A DNA stretch of 64,000 nucleotides from an uncultured Bacteroidales bacterium (GTDB taxonomy: Bacteria > Bacteroidota > Bacteroidia > Bacteroidales > Bacteroidaceae). The notes under the pieces were generated by a model, which was given only the letters and a program-made list of their open reading frames with translations, did not search any database and was not told the DNA's origin. This document shows, one piece after another, positions 8,858-18,019 of this stretch. Location of the stretch: NCBI GenBank assembly GCA_902798615.1, contig CADBXL010000003.1, positions 62,001 through 126,000 of the forward strand, given 5' to 3'. A program made the translations under genes and the position numbers. Each line of letters starts with the position of its first letter. Positions within the stretch are counted from its first letter, which is position 1.

Positions 8858-9436
8858 GTAACGGGTAACAATAAGAAAATTAGTGTAAGCTGCTGCCTAT
8901 ATTTATTATTTATATATATAATAAGGTATATAAACTCCTTAGAAAAATTCTGTAAAATTTGGCCATACACTAAAATCCTTATTGTTACCTGTTATCTGTT
9001 ACCGGGCGTGATTTTCTTGCTTATTGAGTGAGACTCACATCTTGTTTACTGCCATATAAGACAAAGATAATGAAGCTGTTATATACAAGTCATAGGGAAG
9101 GATATAAGCGGCTGATAGTCTCAATAACATAACAATAAGATTAAATTCTGGCTGATTCACCTTATTCAGTATGCTTGAAAAAAGATGTAAAAACGCGAAA
9201 AACATTTCAAATCCATCCCCCACAACTTAATACTGACTTCAATGAGATTCTGCGGGAAATTTCAACTCCCTCCAATGCAGTTCCGTTGTAAGTCCGTTGT
9301 ACCTCCGTTCCTGGTCCGTTCATCAATTAGTCTTAAAAGCGAAGGCTGAGCGAAGGCACAATGAAGGCAGAGCGAAGACAACAGCAGTTCTACCCATGCA
9401 GTAACGAGTAACAGGTAACAATAAGGATTTTAGTGT
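8858..9436. repeat. Three copies of a GTAACAATAAGGATTTTAGTGT repeat family (two direct, one inverted)
   Basis: Copies lie at 8858-8887 (plus), 8966-9002 (inverted) and 9401-9436 (plus). Copies 1 and 2 form an inverted pair around about 78 bp of very AT-rich DNA, which looks like a small MITE or stem-loop. There is no coding potential between them. Confidence 0.7.
9283..9382. repeat. Two adjacent 11-bp tandem arrays
   Basis: 9283-9326 is four 11-bp units starting CCGTT (CCGTTGTAAGT, CCGTTGTACCT, then two diverged). 9339-9382 is four 11-bp units of another type (GCGAAGGCTGA, GCGAAGGCACA, ATGAAGGCAGA, GCGAAGACAAC). The first unit type recurs at 18020-18085 upstream of lptC. Confidence 0.75.
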
Positions 9437-9571
9437 TAATGTATCCCATTTCAGATACAGTACCCCTCGTCTAAATATACTCTATTGGGGTATGACTATG
9501 AATAATTCTGGATTGCCTATTGAAAATGAACGAGAAATAATCTCGCGGAAATTTGGATTTATCAGCAATAG

Positions 9572-9625
9572 AAAAAAATAATGCGCAGAGCCGCGAGTGT
9601 GTGTGAAAACTCTGCGGCGCTGCGC
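9572..9625 (-). terminator. Terminator of the SGNH hydrolase gene
   Basis: Read on the minus strand, arms GCGCAGCGCCGCAGAG and CTCGCGGCTCTGCGC form a long, nearly perfect stem (9583-9625), followed by ATTATTTTTTT. Confidence 0.8.
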
Positions 9626-9674
9626 TTTTGCGTTTATTCTAGTCCAATCAGTTTATTGACAGGCATTAATGTTC

Positions 9675-10418
9675 CTAAAGTCCCAACATGAATTTCTCTG
9701 CTTTGTTGAAGAACAGGTCATGTCCCTTGGCATTGAGGTGGGTGTTGTCTTGATAGGTATGGAAATACCGTCGGGCAAACTCCATCTCCCAAACGTATAT
9801 TCCGCTTTGCGTAGAGCAGTCATACACAGGTACCGCGAAATTGCGGCATTGCTCTATCATGATACGGATGATATCCGGATAAGGTGGTGTGGCGATTTTC
9901 CAAGGTGTGAAGACTGCAATCTTTGAACTTGGGGCTTTCTTGATGAAACCACGGATGAGCTTGGCAAAGCCTTCCTCGAACTCCTCAACAGTGCCCTTAC
10001 CCTTGATGATCTGCTCTGCATCTGAGTGACCTCCGATGAGGAGGATATAGTCACATGTGTCCATGTCCTCGTAGAACTCGTTGATAGGTGCAGACCAACG
10101 CTCACGGCGGCGGTCGAATGCTATACAGCAGTTGTTACGGGCATAGTTACGATAGAGCATGTGATACTTCTGGGCAAGCTTACAGTGCCATGTATCGGTG
10201 ATTTCGCGAAGATGATTTCGAGCACGGGAAGCACCGAAGACGTTGATAGTCTTGCCGAAAAGTTCGGAGTTTCTAATCTCGTAAGGGATAGGGTTCTTGT
10301 TGTCGTTCAAAGCTTTCTCATCGAGACGGTAGTCATAGACTATGGCATCCTGTGCATGCATCGCCATAGAGAAGGCGAGGCTGATGAGAATCATAGTGAT
10401 TTTTGCTGTTATTTTCAT
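9675..10418 (-). CDS. Secreted SGNH/GDSL-type hydrolase
   Basis: A 247-residue protein with a signal peptide (MKITAKITMILISLAFSMAM then HAQ). It has the SGNH hydrolase layout: block I NVFGASRAR after a hydrophobic strand (Ser nucleophile, but Ala in place of the Asp of GDS), block III LLIGGHSDA, and block V DNTHLNAKGHDLF carrying the catalytic Asp-x-x-His. These enzymes are esterases or lipases acting on acylated sugars or lipids; the substrate cannot be read from the sequence. I use ATG 10418, because the frame can be extended only by two codons to a TTG at 10424. It stands alone, with its own promoter at 10573-10603 and terminator at 9572-9625. Confidence 0.8.
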   Translation of the reverse strand: MKITAKITMILISLAFSMAMHAQDAIVYDYRLDEKALNDNKNPIPYEIRNSELFGKTINVFGASRARNHLREITDTWHCKLAQKYHMLYRNYARNNCCIAFDRRRERWSAPINEFYEDMDTCDYILLIGGHSDAEQIIKGKGTVEEFEEGFAKLIRGFIKKAPSSKIAVFTPWKIATPPYPDIIRIMIEQCRNFAVPVYDCSTQSGIYVWEMEFARRYFHTYQDNTHLNAKGHDLFFNKAEKFMLGL

Positions 10419-10439
10419 AAACAAAAGTATTTAAATTCT

Positions 10440-10706
10440 GAAGGCTTTAAGGCTAAAGGACTAGGTCTAGGACTAAGGTCTAAGGACTAAGGTCGTAAGG
10501 GAAAGACTTTTGACCTTTGACTTTTCGACTTTTGTCCTTTGTCTCTTGACCTTTTTGTTAGTATTTCATCCGCAAAGATACAACTTTTTTTGGTAATAAC
10601 AAAGGTTTGTGAGTTTTTTTTCTAAAAATGTACAATTTTAGGCTAAAGACTAAAGCCTAATGATTGAAGTCTTTCGTCTTTTGCCTTTCGACTTTTTACT
10701 TTTTCG
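10440..10706. repeat. Low-complexity GGCTAAAG/GACTTTTG repeats upstream of the SGNH gene
   Basis: Degenerate copies of GGCTAAAGGACTAAGG and its complement CCTTTGACTTTTCGAC occur at 10440-10555 and 10640-10706. The same family forms a large block at 35541-35757 before fur. The repeats here lie in the predicted leader of the SGNH transcript. Confidence 0.65.
10573..10603 (-). promoter_or_regulatory. Bacteroidota promoter for the SGNH hydrolase gene
   Basis: On the minus strand TTTG (10603-10600), a 19-nt spacer, then TATCTTTG (10580-10573) match the TTTG-N19-TAnnTTTG consensus. The predicted leader is about 150 nt and contains the low-complexity repeats. Confidence 0.78.
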
Positions 10707-10710
10707 CCTT

Positions 10711-13584
10711 CTAATACCACTTCACATTATTCGACATTCCAGAACGCTTATCGTACTTCAGGGCATCGGTTAGCGTAGCGGCTTTACAGCGGAATGAGAA
10801 GTTATAGCTGGTATAAGGTGCAATCACAACACCGCAACTCATGGAGAAGCAGTGCAAATCGCGTGAGAGGGATGCTGTGGTGGTTGACAGTTTATGATAG
10901 TTGAAATCATAGCCTGACGACCATGAGATATCCCATCCGTCAGAAAGGCGCACGTTGCCTGAGAAGTTGAGGGTATGGGTGAGTTTATACTTATAGTGTC
11001 CGGTCTTACCGTCGGAATGCTCCACGAAAGCACTCGGCGACACATTCTCGCTCATGGTTACGCCATACGAGAAAGTGATACTCCAAGGCATTGTGAACTG
11101 CATGTAGCCGTCATCGTCAGTCTCAGCCCTGCTTTTGCCTTCAGCACCTCTCTGACCCTTCATCATGACAGGGTCAACATTGGTGTCGAGGCCTGTGTCG
11201 AAGTCATCGTCGGAATCCTCGTCGGAATCATTTTTCTTCTTGTCGTCGTCCTTTCCGAAGAGTTTCCTAAGTTTCTCAGGATTAAGGGTATATGATATAT
11301 TCTGAGACATGCCCTGGAAACGTCCGAATCTACCGAACGAATACTCAGTATGCTTACTCTGAAAGATGTTATAGTTACCCTCGCTATCCTTTGTATATTC
11401 GAGAGCGTATGTGGCAAATCGGGCATTAAGGGTGAAGGTGTAGTTCTTCCACCACTTCAGTCGGATATTCATGCTGAGGTCGCTCCAAGGACGCTCTTTG
11501 GCCGCCATGTTGTATGACATACTTGCACCGAGTTCATCGATGATGCTAATCTTTCTGTAGCCAGTGGTATCCTTGTCGGACTTCACTTTCATCTCGATAT
11601 TATTTGATACAGACATAGAGATGGATTGCGACTCGCCTCGACCGGGAACACCAAACAACGCATTGTCAAAAGGAGAGTAATACACAGTGTCAATCATACC
11701 GCCTCTCGGCTTGTAGTAGCTCTTCCAGTACCCATATTTGCTGTTGCCGAAATCAGGGGTATATGTGTATGACACGGAGGGAGTGAACACGTGACGGATA
11801 GCCTGTATCTTGTCGCCGAAAATCTTGCGGTTTGGCACAAAGAATCCATAGACCTTGGTATTGGCACTTACCGATGCGTTCCAGTTGAATACATTATAGA
11901 ATCCGCTTATTGTGTCAAGCCTTTCGTAGCTGTTGCCATGCTTGTCCACGTCCCAACTTTTCTCCACTTTCTTTGCGTACATTCGGTCGGTTAAGTTGAC
12001 CGAAGGTGATACATTTATGACATTAAGGATGGAGAAACTGGCACTTACGGGAATAGAGTGCTCCATTCCGTTCTTCCAGTCCTTGGAGAGACTGGCATTC
12101 TTGAATTCATTCTCCTTCGTAGTGATTGAATTTGACACATGTCCTGTATATGACATGCTAATCTTCTCGTACCAACGCTCCTTACCAGCGGAATACTTAC
12201 GCTTGAACGGATTGAAACGCGAGATGGAGATGTTGAGGTCGGGCAATGTAAGAGAGAGGGTGGAATCACGCATGTCCTGAGAAATATTGGCAGTTGACGA
12301 CAGGCTCAGACCGATGCTGGAGAACGACGTATTCCATGACACGGATGATGTGCGTGTTGTCTGCGAACGTGACTGCGGATTATAGAATGAAGTCAGGTTG
12401 TTCTGCTCGTAGTTTGACGTAGAGAAATTGACACTTGCCGATAGTCTGCTAAACGGATTCGACTTAGCATCCTGACTATGTGACCACCCTATTCTGAAAC
12501 TCTTGTCCGACGAATAGTCGGGCATTCCCTTATCGCCAGTACGAGTGTCCTGGAAAGACAGATTGAACGAGCCTGAGTATTTGTATCTTTTCCGATAGTT
12601 GGAAGAGGCTGATATTCCCCAAGAGCCCTTGGTATAGATTTCACCCGTAAGCTTCAGGTCCATCCTATCAGAAATGGCAAAGTAATAGCCACCGTCACGT
12701 AGATAGAAACCTCTTGAAGTCTCATCACCGTAGGTCGGCATTATAAAGCCACTTGAATATGACTTTGAGAATGGGAAGAATCCGTAAGGGATGGCAATAG
12801 GCAGAGGCACATCCTGCACCACAAGATATGCAGGACCGAATATCACATCCTTGCCAGGGCGCACCTTAGCACGCGAGAGGGCGAGATAGAAATCGGGATG
12901 CTCCTCATCACATGTAGTATAGCGACCATGCTTCAGATACAGGTTTCCTTCCCTGTCACGCTTTGAACGCTCAGCCGTAAGGAATCCGTCCTCCTGCTCA
13001 GTATATACAGAAGATATGAGTCCTTTCTTCGTTTTGAAATTAAATGCCATGGTATCAGATTCATACGTATCAGAACCCATTTTGAAGACTGGTGTTCCAA
13101 TCTTCTCATGAGTGGAGGTATCCAAGACACCAGTGGCACGTACAAGACTGGAATCGAGCGTTATAGCCACCTTCTCTGATGCAAGGTCCATATTCTCATA
13201 CTTCACCGTAGAAGAACCATAGAGATGCGCCATCTTATTGCCTGCAAAATACACAAGGGAGTCGTCTGCCGTATATGACACAGGAGCATCGATTCCGTTC
13301 TTCTTCCTCCTGTTCAAGGAATCAAGCCTTATGGAATCGTCGATAGCCTGATTGCGTAGGAATATGGCACGGTGAAGCGAATCAAGCGTATCTATTGCCT
13401 GACTGAATGCCGTATCAACTGCGTTTTTCGGGATAACAGAATCTACACGAGCACTATCATGCGTATTTTCCGACACAGTAGTATCAGTATCATTTTTAGA
13501 AAATCCTGAAAATGACACGCGATTATTTGCCATTGCAAAGATAATGACAAAGGATAAAATAAATATGGTGACACGACTGCGCAT
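10711..13584 (-). CDS. lptD: LptD-like outer-membrane LPS assembly protein
   Basis: A 957-residue outer-membrane protein. Residues 1-18 or so are a signal peptide (MRSRVTIFILSFVIIFAMA). Residues about 100-230 form an OstA/LptA-like jellyroll (ADDSLVYFAGNKMAHLYGSS, then SEKVAITLDSSLVRATG), and the remaining 700 residues are an antiparallel beta-barrel rich in alternating aromatic strands, with an acidic Asp-rich insert near residue 790 (KKKNDSDEDSDDDFD). This fits the Bacteroidota form of LptD, which places LPS in the outer leaflet. LptC is encoded 3.8 kb upstream on the same strand. The start codon lies only 8 nt after the -7 box, so the mRNA may be nearly leaderless. Confidence 0.85.
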   Translation of the reverse strand: MRSRVTIFILSFVIIFAMANNRVSFSGFSKNDTDTTVSENTHDSARVDSVIPKNAVDTAFSQAIDTLDSLHRAIFLRNQAIDDSIRLDSLNRRKKNGIDAPVSYTADDSLVYFAGNKMAHLYGSSTVKYENMDLASEKVAITLDSSLVRATGVLDTSTHEKIGTPVFKMGSDTYESDTMAFNFKTKKGLISSVYTEQEDGFLTAERSKRDREGNLYLKHGRYTTCDEEHPDFYLALSRAKVRPGKDVIFGPAYLVVQDVPLPIAIPYGFFPFSKSYSSGFIMPTYGDETSRGFYLRDGGYYFAISDRMDLKLTGEIYTKGSWGISASSNYRKRYKYSGSFNLSFQDTRTGDKGMPDYSSDKSFRIGWSHSQDAKSNPFSRLSASVNFSTSNYEQNNLTSFYNPQSRSQTTRTSSVSWNTSFSSIGLSLSSTANISQDMRDSTLSLTLPDLNISISRFNPFKRKYSAGKERWYEKISMSYTGHVSNSITTKENEFKNASLSKDWKNGMEHSIPVSASFSILNVINVSPSVNLTDRMYAKKVEKSWDVDKHGNSYERLDTISGFYNVFNWNASVSANTKVYGFFVPNRKIFGDKIQAIRHVFTPSVSYTYTPDFGNSKYGYWKSYYKPRGGMIDTVYYSPFDNALFGVPGRGESQSISMSVSNNIEMKVKSDKDTTGYRKISIIDELGASMSYNMAAKERPWSDLSMNIRLKWWKNYTFTLNARFATYALEYTKDSEGNYNIFQSKHTEYSFGRFGRFQGMSQNISYTLNPEKLRKLFGKDDDKKKNDSDEDSDDDFDTGLDTNVDPVMMKGQRGAEGKSRAETDDDGYMQFTMPWSITFSYGVTMSENVSPSAFVEHSDGKTGHYKYKLTHTLNFSGNVRLSDGWDISWSSGYDFNYHKLSTTTASLSRDLHCFSMSCGVVIAPYTSYNFSFRCKAATLTDALKYDKRSGMSNNVKWY

Positions 13585-13592
13585 TCGGAGTG

Positions 13593-13623
13593 CAAAGGTA
13601 CAAAAAATTATTGATACTGCAAA
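13593..13623 (-). promoter_or_regulatory. Bacteroidota promoter for lptD
   Basis: On the minus strand TTTG (13623-13620), a 19-nt spacer, then TACCTTTG (13600-13593). The -33 box is part of the T-run of the preceding terminator. Transcription would begin 0-3 nt before the lptD ATG. Confidence 0.8.
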
Positions 13624-13658
13624 AAAAACCGCTCTCTGATGGATTTCAGAAAGCGGTT
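13619..13658 (-). terminator. Terminator of the PpiD-like gene
   Basis: On the minus strand AACCGCTTTCTGA / TCAGAGAGCGGTT forms a 13-bp stem with one wobble pair (13627-13658), followed by eight T. The T-run supplies the -33 box of the lptD promoter. Confidence 0.88.
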
Positions 13659-13718
13659 TTAATTTTTTTTGATAAAACGCTATACCTTATTATAATATAT
13701 TAAAGGCTTTAACCCTTT

Positions 13719-15860
13719 TTAGTAGAAGAGGTAACGGTTATCAACGATATCTGCCTTGATGTAAAGTTCCTGCATGAAGTTGCCAGCCATCTGCATGTTA
13801 CGCTGAGCAAGCTTCAACTCCTGTGACTTAGCATCGAACTTGACACCAGTACGAGCACCACTGCTCTTAACCTTGAAGAGATATACGCCAGCATTACCCT
13901 TAACAGGCTTTGCAGAGAACTGACCAACCTTTGTTGCTGCAACAGCACCACAAAGGGCTGGCTCAGAAGAACCTGTGAGCTGTACGAATACTGGTGCAGC
14001 GAATGATACCTGATCAACAGGAGCAAACTTACCGCCCTTAGTCTGTGCATCCTTAATGCTCTTTACACCGGCAAGCTTGGCAATGATTTTCTCTGCCTTC
14101 TTGTCCTTCAGTACCTCAGCCTTTACAATCTCCTTAATCTGCTCATCGTCAAGTGAACGGTAGCCCTTCTCATGAATCTTTGTAAGACCTACAACGAGGA
14201 GAGCGTCATTCTCGCCACACTCATAGAGAGGAGAAACAGCACCTTCCTTAGAATCGAAAATCCATTTGAGAGCGTCACGGGTAGAACGGAGGTTAGCTAC
14301 AAAGTGCTGAGTTGTACGAGTGTCAGAAGCTGTCTCAACTGTGTAGCCGTACTTCTTTGCATTCTTCTCAAGAGCCTCGATTGTCTGATTCTCAGAAACA
14401 TACTGAGAGAACTTGTTGTAAGCCTGTGAATATGTATCCTTTGAGAATGCGATATCAGTCTTGATAACAGCGGCAACATACTTTGTAGTCATAGCCTTGC
14501 GGTTTGTAACCTTGACAATGATATTACCAGCAGTTGTCTGAATGTTCTTCAGCGCACCAACTGCAGAATAGTTGAGAGCGTTGAGATATGCCTTTGTGTC
14601 AGCATCAAGAGATGGTGAATACTGATACTGCTGTGTAGTGAGCCAGTTCTTTTCACCAGTCTGACCATACTTCTTGGCAATTGCCTCCCATTGTGTAGCA
14701 TCAGCAGAAAGAGCGTTATAGATAGAGTCTGCACGCTTGTGAGCGTCCTCTGGAGTCTCACCACCAACCTGAATTGCCTGGAACTCGATTGAGTCAGGAA
14801 GCTCAGCCTTTGAAATAAGACGAAGCACATTGAGTGTGTTGTCCTGAGCATTCTCCTTAATGGCTGTTGTTGTGCCTACAGATGTAGAATCAATAAGAGC
14901 CTGAATGTCAGAAGGGAATGCGCTCTTGTTTACAGGTACACCGAGATATGCGACATTAGAACCTGACTTACGGATAACCTCAGAAGGGTCCTCTGCAGTA
15001 GCAAGCTGAGCTGCATAGTCCTTTGTCTGCTTCATAAGAGTAGCCTTGTCAGTTGCAGAAGCCTTAACACGTACTGCAACATACTTAATGTCGCGTGTCT
15101 CGTCATACTGCTTGAAGCGTGGCTTCAACTCATTATACTTTGCCTTGAGGTCGGCGTCAGAAACCTGTACGTCCTTATCCTCGATTGAAGAGTAAGGGAA
15201 AGCAGCAAGGTCGATGCTTGACTCCTTTGTCTCCTCGTCGAATGTCTGCTTTGCCTCAACTGGGTTAGAGAAGAAAGTATGACCGAGGAGAACTTGATAC
15301 TTCTGTGCGAGAGTCTGCTGACGAAGTGTCTTCTCGATGAACTGCCAGTAGTTATATATCTTCTGGTACTGCTCCTGATACTGTGGATTAGTATTCTTCT
15401 TGTACTCATTCATGAACTGCTTGAGCGCATTTGCATCAAAGCGGCCAGTCTGCTGGTTAACGAATGGAGACTGAAGAAGAAGCTGGTTTGTTCCCTGATT
15501 GAGAATATTGCGAATCTCATCGTCAGTCACAGTAAGGCCGAGTTTCTTTGCGTCATCCTCGATGAGCTTTGTCTGAACGTAAGTATTCCACACCTGGTCA
15601 CGAACCTGATTAAGTTCGTCTTCTGTGAGGTTGTCCTTACCCTGAGTCATCTTAATGACATCGCTGAACTCGTCAACCATTTTCTGGAATTCCTCATAAG
15701 TGATTTTGTCGCCGAGAACCTCACCTATCTGCTGACGGGCGTTGTTCTTGGAAGCCTCACACGAACGGAAAGCTTCCTCGGCAATGAAAGCAAAGAGGCC
15801 AGCACCGATGATGCACACCAGCAAGATGCCCCTGCGTCTGATTTTACCTAATACTGCCAT
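13719..15860 (-). CDS. PpiD/SurA-type periplasmic peptidyl-prolyl isomerase, membrane anchored
   Basis: A 713-residue chaperone/foldase. Residues about 11-29 are a single N-terminal TM anchor (GILLVCIIGAGLFAFIAEEA). A SurA_N/PpiD N-terminal helical domain follows (ITYEEFQKMVDEF, VWNTYVQTKLIEDDAKKLGL). A parvulin-like rotamase region sits in the middle (residues about 340-460; SIEFQAIQVGGETPEDAHKR) and a second degenerate one near the C-terminus. It would help outer-membrane proteins leaving the Sec translocon to fold. The neighbours fit: lptD downstream and lptC upstream are outer-membrane biogenesis genes. The -7 box TATCTTTG at 15985-15978 gives a leader of about 110 nt. Confidence 0.88.
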   Translation of the reverse strand: MAVLGKIRRRGILLVCIIGAGLFAFIAEEAFRSCEASKNNARQQIGEVLGDKITYEEFQKMVDEFSDVIKMTQGKDNLTEDELNQVRDQVWNTYVQTKLIEDDAKKLGLTVTDDEIRNILNQGTNQLLLQSPFVNQQTGRFDANALKQFMNEYKKNTNPQYQEQYQKIYNYWQFIEKTLRQQTLAQKYQVLLGHTFFSNPVEAKQTFDEETKESSIDLAAFPYSSIEDKDVQVSDADLKAKYNELKPRFKQYDETRDIKYVAVRVKASATDKATLMKQTKDYAAQLATAEDPSEVIRKSGSNVAYLGVPVNKSAFPSDIQALIDSTSVGTTTAIKENAQDNTLNVLRLISKAELPDSIEFQAIQVGGETPEDAHKRADSIYNALSADATQWEAIAKKYGQTGEKNWLTTQQYQYSPSLDADTKAYLNALNYSAVGALKNIQTTAGNIIVKVTNRKAMTTKYVAAVIKTDIAFSKDTYSQAYNKFSQYVSENQTIEALEKNAKKYGYTVETASDTRTTQHFVANLRSTRDALKWIFDSKEGAVSPLYECGENDALLVVGLTKIHEKGYRSLDDEQIKEIVKAEVLKDKKAEKIIAKLAGVKSIKDAQTKGGKFAPVDQVSFAAPVFVQLTGSSEPALCGAVAATKVGQFSAKPVKGNAGVYLFKVKSSGARTGVKFDAKSQELKLAQRNMQMAGNFMQELYIKADIVDNRYLFY

Positions 15861-15977
15861 TTTCTAGTTTTGATTTGGTTTTTATTATTGTTTTTATTTT
15901 CTCTGTTTGACTAGCCAAAAGGCTATTTACGCGCGCGAACGACAGATTTAGTATGACACCCGCGTGCAAATTGCGTA

Positions 15978-15985
15978 CAAAGATA
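15978..15985 (-). promoter_or_regulatory. -7 box (TATCTTTG) for the PpiD-like gene
   Basis: TATCTTTG on the minus strand, about 118 bp before the ATG. The -33 region is T-rich without a clear TTTG. Confidence 0.5.
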
Positions 15986-16083
15986 GTAAAAAAAAAGGAA
16001 AAAGCGTAACTTTGGTGTTATTTTTTCCCAAAATTACGCAGTTTTTTTAATATTAACAGAAGAATATATATTCAATTCACAAT

Positions 16084-17343
16084 TTACGCTTCATTCAAAA
16101 CCTTTAGTTTTACCAATTCAATCTTGGTTCTTGTGCTCCTTAGAATCTTGAACTCAAAGTTTTCATCCACGGTAATGACCTCGTTAAGTTTAGGGAAGCT
16201 CTGATAACGGTCAAGGATAAGGCCGCCAACCGTTTTGTAGTCATCAGACTCAGGCAAAGAAACATGCAACATTTCATTTACCTTGTCAATCTCCATACGG
16301 GCTGAGATGATAAATTCCCCGTCACTCGTAGTATGACAGATGTAGTTCGTACTGTCGTGCTCATCCTCGATATCACCGAATATCTCCTCTACAATATCCT
16401 CAAGAGCCACAATTCCGCTTGTACCTCCAAACTCATCAACGACAACGCCAAGACTCTTCTTCTGCTGAAGGAAAGTGTGCATCAGCGTCTTTGCCGCCAT
16501 AGTCTCTGGAACAAAAGGCATCTGACGAACAGCCCCCTTGATATCTTTCAGGTCATGGAAAAGCTCCGAAGAATGGATATATCCTATGATATTATCAATA
16601 TCGTTTTCATAAACCACAATCTTAGAATGACCAGACTCAATAAACATCTGACGAAGTTCCGATACGCTACAATCTGTCGGAACTGCCCTTATCTCTGTTC
16701 GAGGAACCATACAGTCTCTTACCTTCGTATCAGAAAAGTCAAGTGCATTTTGGAATATACGCACTTCCTCGTCTATCTTCGCATCATCGCCAGCCTGGTC
16801 AATAGACTGCTGTACGAGATAGTCAAGGTCCACCTTCGAGAACTCCTCGTGAGCCTCTTTCTTCTCCATCTTCACGCCAAAGGTGCGAAGAAGTAATTTT
16901 GATAGCACAGCGCACAAACGGGAAATTGGATAGAGCACTATGTAACAGAGATATGCAGGCAAAGCAAAACCTCTAAGACACTTATTGGCATTTGCTTTGA
17001 AAATGGTCTTGGGAAGGAACTCTCCGGTAAACAAAACGATCAAAGTGGAGAGAATCGTATCGCCTGTCACTTTTGCAGGTTCAGAGAGTCCTGCAAAGAT
17101 AGTTGCGTCAAAAAGTCTTGCTATCAGAATGCCATAGATTACAAGTGCTATATTATTGCCCACAAGCATGGTGGAGACAAACATGTTAGGATGGCGATAG
17201 AACGTTGATACTACCCTATCCGTGATGCTTCCCTTCTCACGATTCACCTCTGCCAGCATTCTGTTGCTCGACACAAAGGCAATCTCCATGCCCGAGAAGA
17301 ACGCGGAGAACAGCATAGCGATCAATATGGAAGGTATCAGCAT
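16084..17343 (-). CDS. CNNM/CBS-domain transporter-like protein (CorC/HlyC family)
   Basis: A 419-residue inner-membrane protein of the hemolysin C/CorC family (GldE-like in gliding Bacteroidota). Order: CNNM/DUF21 domain with three or four TM helices (residues 1-180, beginning MLIPSILIAMLFSAFFSGME), a tandem CBS pair (about 205-320; MVPRTEIRAVPTD, VVVDEFGGTSGIVALEDIVE), and a CorC_HlyC domain (about 335-415; GDYKTVGGLILDRYQSFP-like). Relatives handle magnesium or cobalt efflux or sense adenine nucleotides through the CBS pair. The gene starts 1 nt after the lptC stop codon, so the two are translationally coupled. Confidence 0.88.
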   Translation of the reverse strand: MLIPSILIAMLFSAFFSGMEIAFVSSNRMLAEVNREKGSITDRVVSTFYRHPNMFVSTMLVGNNIALVIYGILIARLFDATIFAGLSEPAKVTGDTILSTLIVLFTGEFLPKTIFKANANKCLRGFALPAYLCYIVLYPISRLCAVLSKLLLRTFGVKMEKKEAHEEFSKVDLDYLVQQSIDQAGDDAKIDEEVRIFQNALDFSDTKVRDCMVPRTEIRAVPTDCSVSELRQMFIESGHSKIVVYENDIDNIIGYIHSSELFHDLKDIKGAVRQMPFVPETMAAKTLMHTFLQQKKSLGVVVDEFGGTSGIVALEDIVEEIFGDIEDEHDSTNYICHTTSDGEFIISARMEIDKVNEMLHVSLPESDDYKTVGGLILDRYQSFPKLNEVITVDENFEFKILRSTRTKIELVKLKVLNEA

Positions 17344-17344
17344 A

Positions 17345-18016
17345 TTAATTTCTTTTTCTATGTGGCATCGTCATTCCACGCTTAGGCGGAACAACAACAG
17401 AAGTATCTGTAGAAGCCTTTTGTGTCGTAGTATCTTCCTTGAACATATCGTTCTTCATGAACGAGCCTTTGGAATTAGTGATGAAATAGCGACGAAGCTG
17501 CTCATCACTTCTGAAATATGAGCCTTGCATCTCTCGCTCTGGAGTTACGAGACGACTGAACTTATACGAATACAGCTCGTGCCTGTTCTGGTCCCAATAC
17601 AGTTCCTCGGAACTATAGCGAAGACCGTCTATCGTGCGCACGCGAACATTTCCAATAAGATGCCAAAGATTCTGCTCCGTAAAACAGAACGCCGTATCTG
17701 CCTGGATATAAGCCTCAACATGGAATTTCTCATCAAACTGCTCAAGGAACAATCCTCTGCGGAATATCCATCGTTTAGGGTTCACATTCTCGTTCACTTC
17801 CCAGCGTTCTGTCACGATACGGTATTTCATGACACCCGAATCGCTTATCATCGTATTCACTCCATAGCTGGTCATCATAGCCACAGAGTCACGGGCATAA
17901 ATAGCAGGTGCCGTGTGTTCTTTCGGATTATTGCAGGCAAGAAACGAGAGAACCATCATGATGCAAAAACACCACAATGGAACCGTCCTAATAAGATTGC
18001 CTTTCGTTATTTTCAT
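17345..18016 (-). CDS. lptC: LPS export ABC transporter periplasmic protein LptC (lipoprotein type)
   Basis: A 223-residue protein with a lipoprotein signal (LSFLAC, Cys28), matching the Bacteroidota form of LptC, which is a lipoprotein and not a bitopic protein. The body is an OstA-like beta-jellyroll (YIQADTAFCFTEQNLWHLIG, then NVRVRTIDGLRYSSEELYWD). LptC links the LptBFG transporter to the periplasmic LptA bridge and so passes LPS toward LptD (encoded at 10711-13584). The C-terminal 30 residues are Thr/Ser- and Lys/Arg-rich and likely disordered. An 11-bp tandem repeat array begins 4 bp upstream of the ATG. Confidence 0.85.
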   Translation of the reverse strand: MKITKGNLIRTVPLWCFCIMMVLSFLACNNPKEHTAPAIYARDSVAMMTSYGVNTMISDSGVMKYRIVTERWEVNENVNPKRWIFRRGLFLEQFDEKFHVEAYIQADTAFCFTEQNLWHLIGNVRVRTIDGLRYSSEELYWDQNRHELYSYKFSRLVTPEREMQGSYFRSDEQLRRYFITNSKGSFMKNDMFKEDTTTQKASTDTSVVVPPKRGMTMPHRKRN

Positions 18017-18019
18017 AAT

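Larger units (their letters stand above)
8384..9674. other. Decayed, gene-free stretch of about 1.3 kb
   Basis: No intact gene was found. It contains the Rha remnant (8442-8762), three copies of a GTAACA-rich repeat, two 11-bp tandem arrays, and the minus-strand terminator of the SGNH hydrolase gene. A small perfect hairpin GCGGTAA-GAAT-TTACCGC lies near 8434-8451. Overall this reads as eroded mobile or phage DNA. Confidence 0.55.

Noticed and set aside
8475-8858. 127-residue plus-strand frame opposite the Rha remnant
   Set aside because: The minus strand carries the recognisable Rha domain; the plus frame is its shadow.
10422-10429. TACTTTTG on the minus strand as promoter of the SGNH gene
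   Set aside because: It is 3 bp before the ATG; the full TTTG-N19-TATCTTTG promoter is at 10573-10603.
15279-15851. 190-residue plus-strand frame within the PpiD-like gene
   Set aside because: Antisense shadow, rich in Leu/Ile from complementary Gln/Asn/Lys codons.
16007-16014. TAACTTTG on the plus strand as a promoter
   Set aside because: No plus-strand gene follows; chance match in the leader of the PpiD-like gene.
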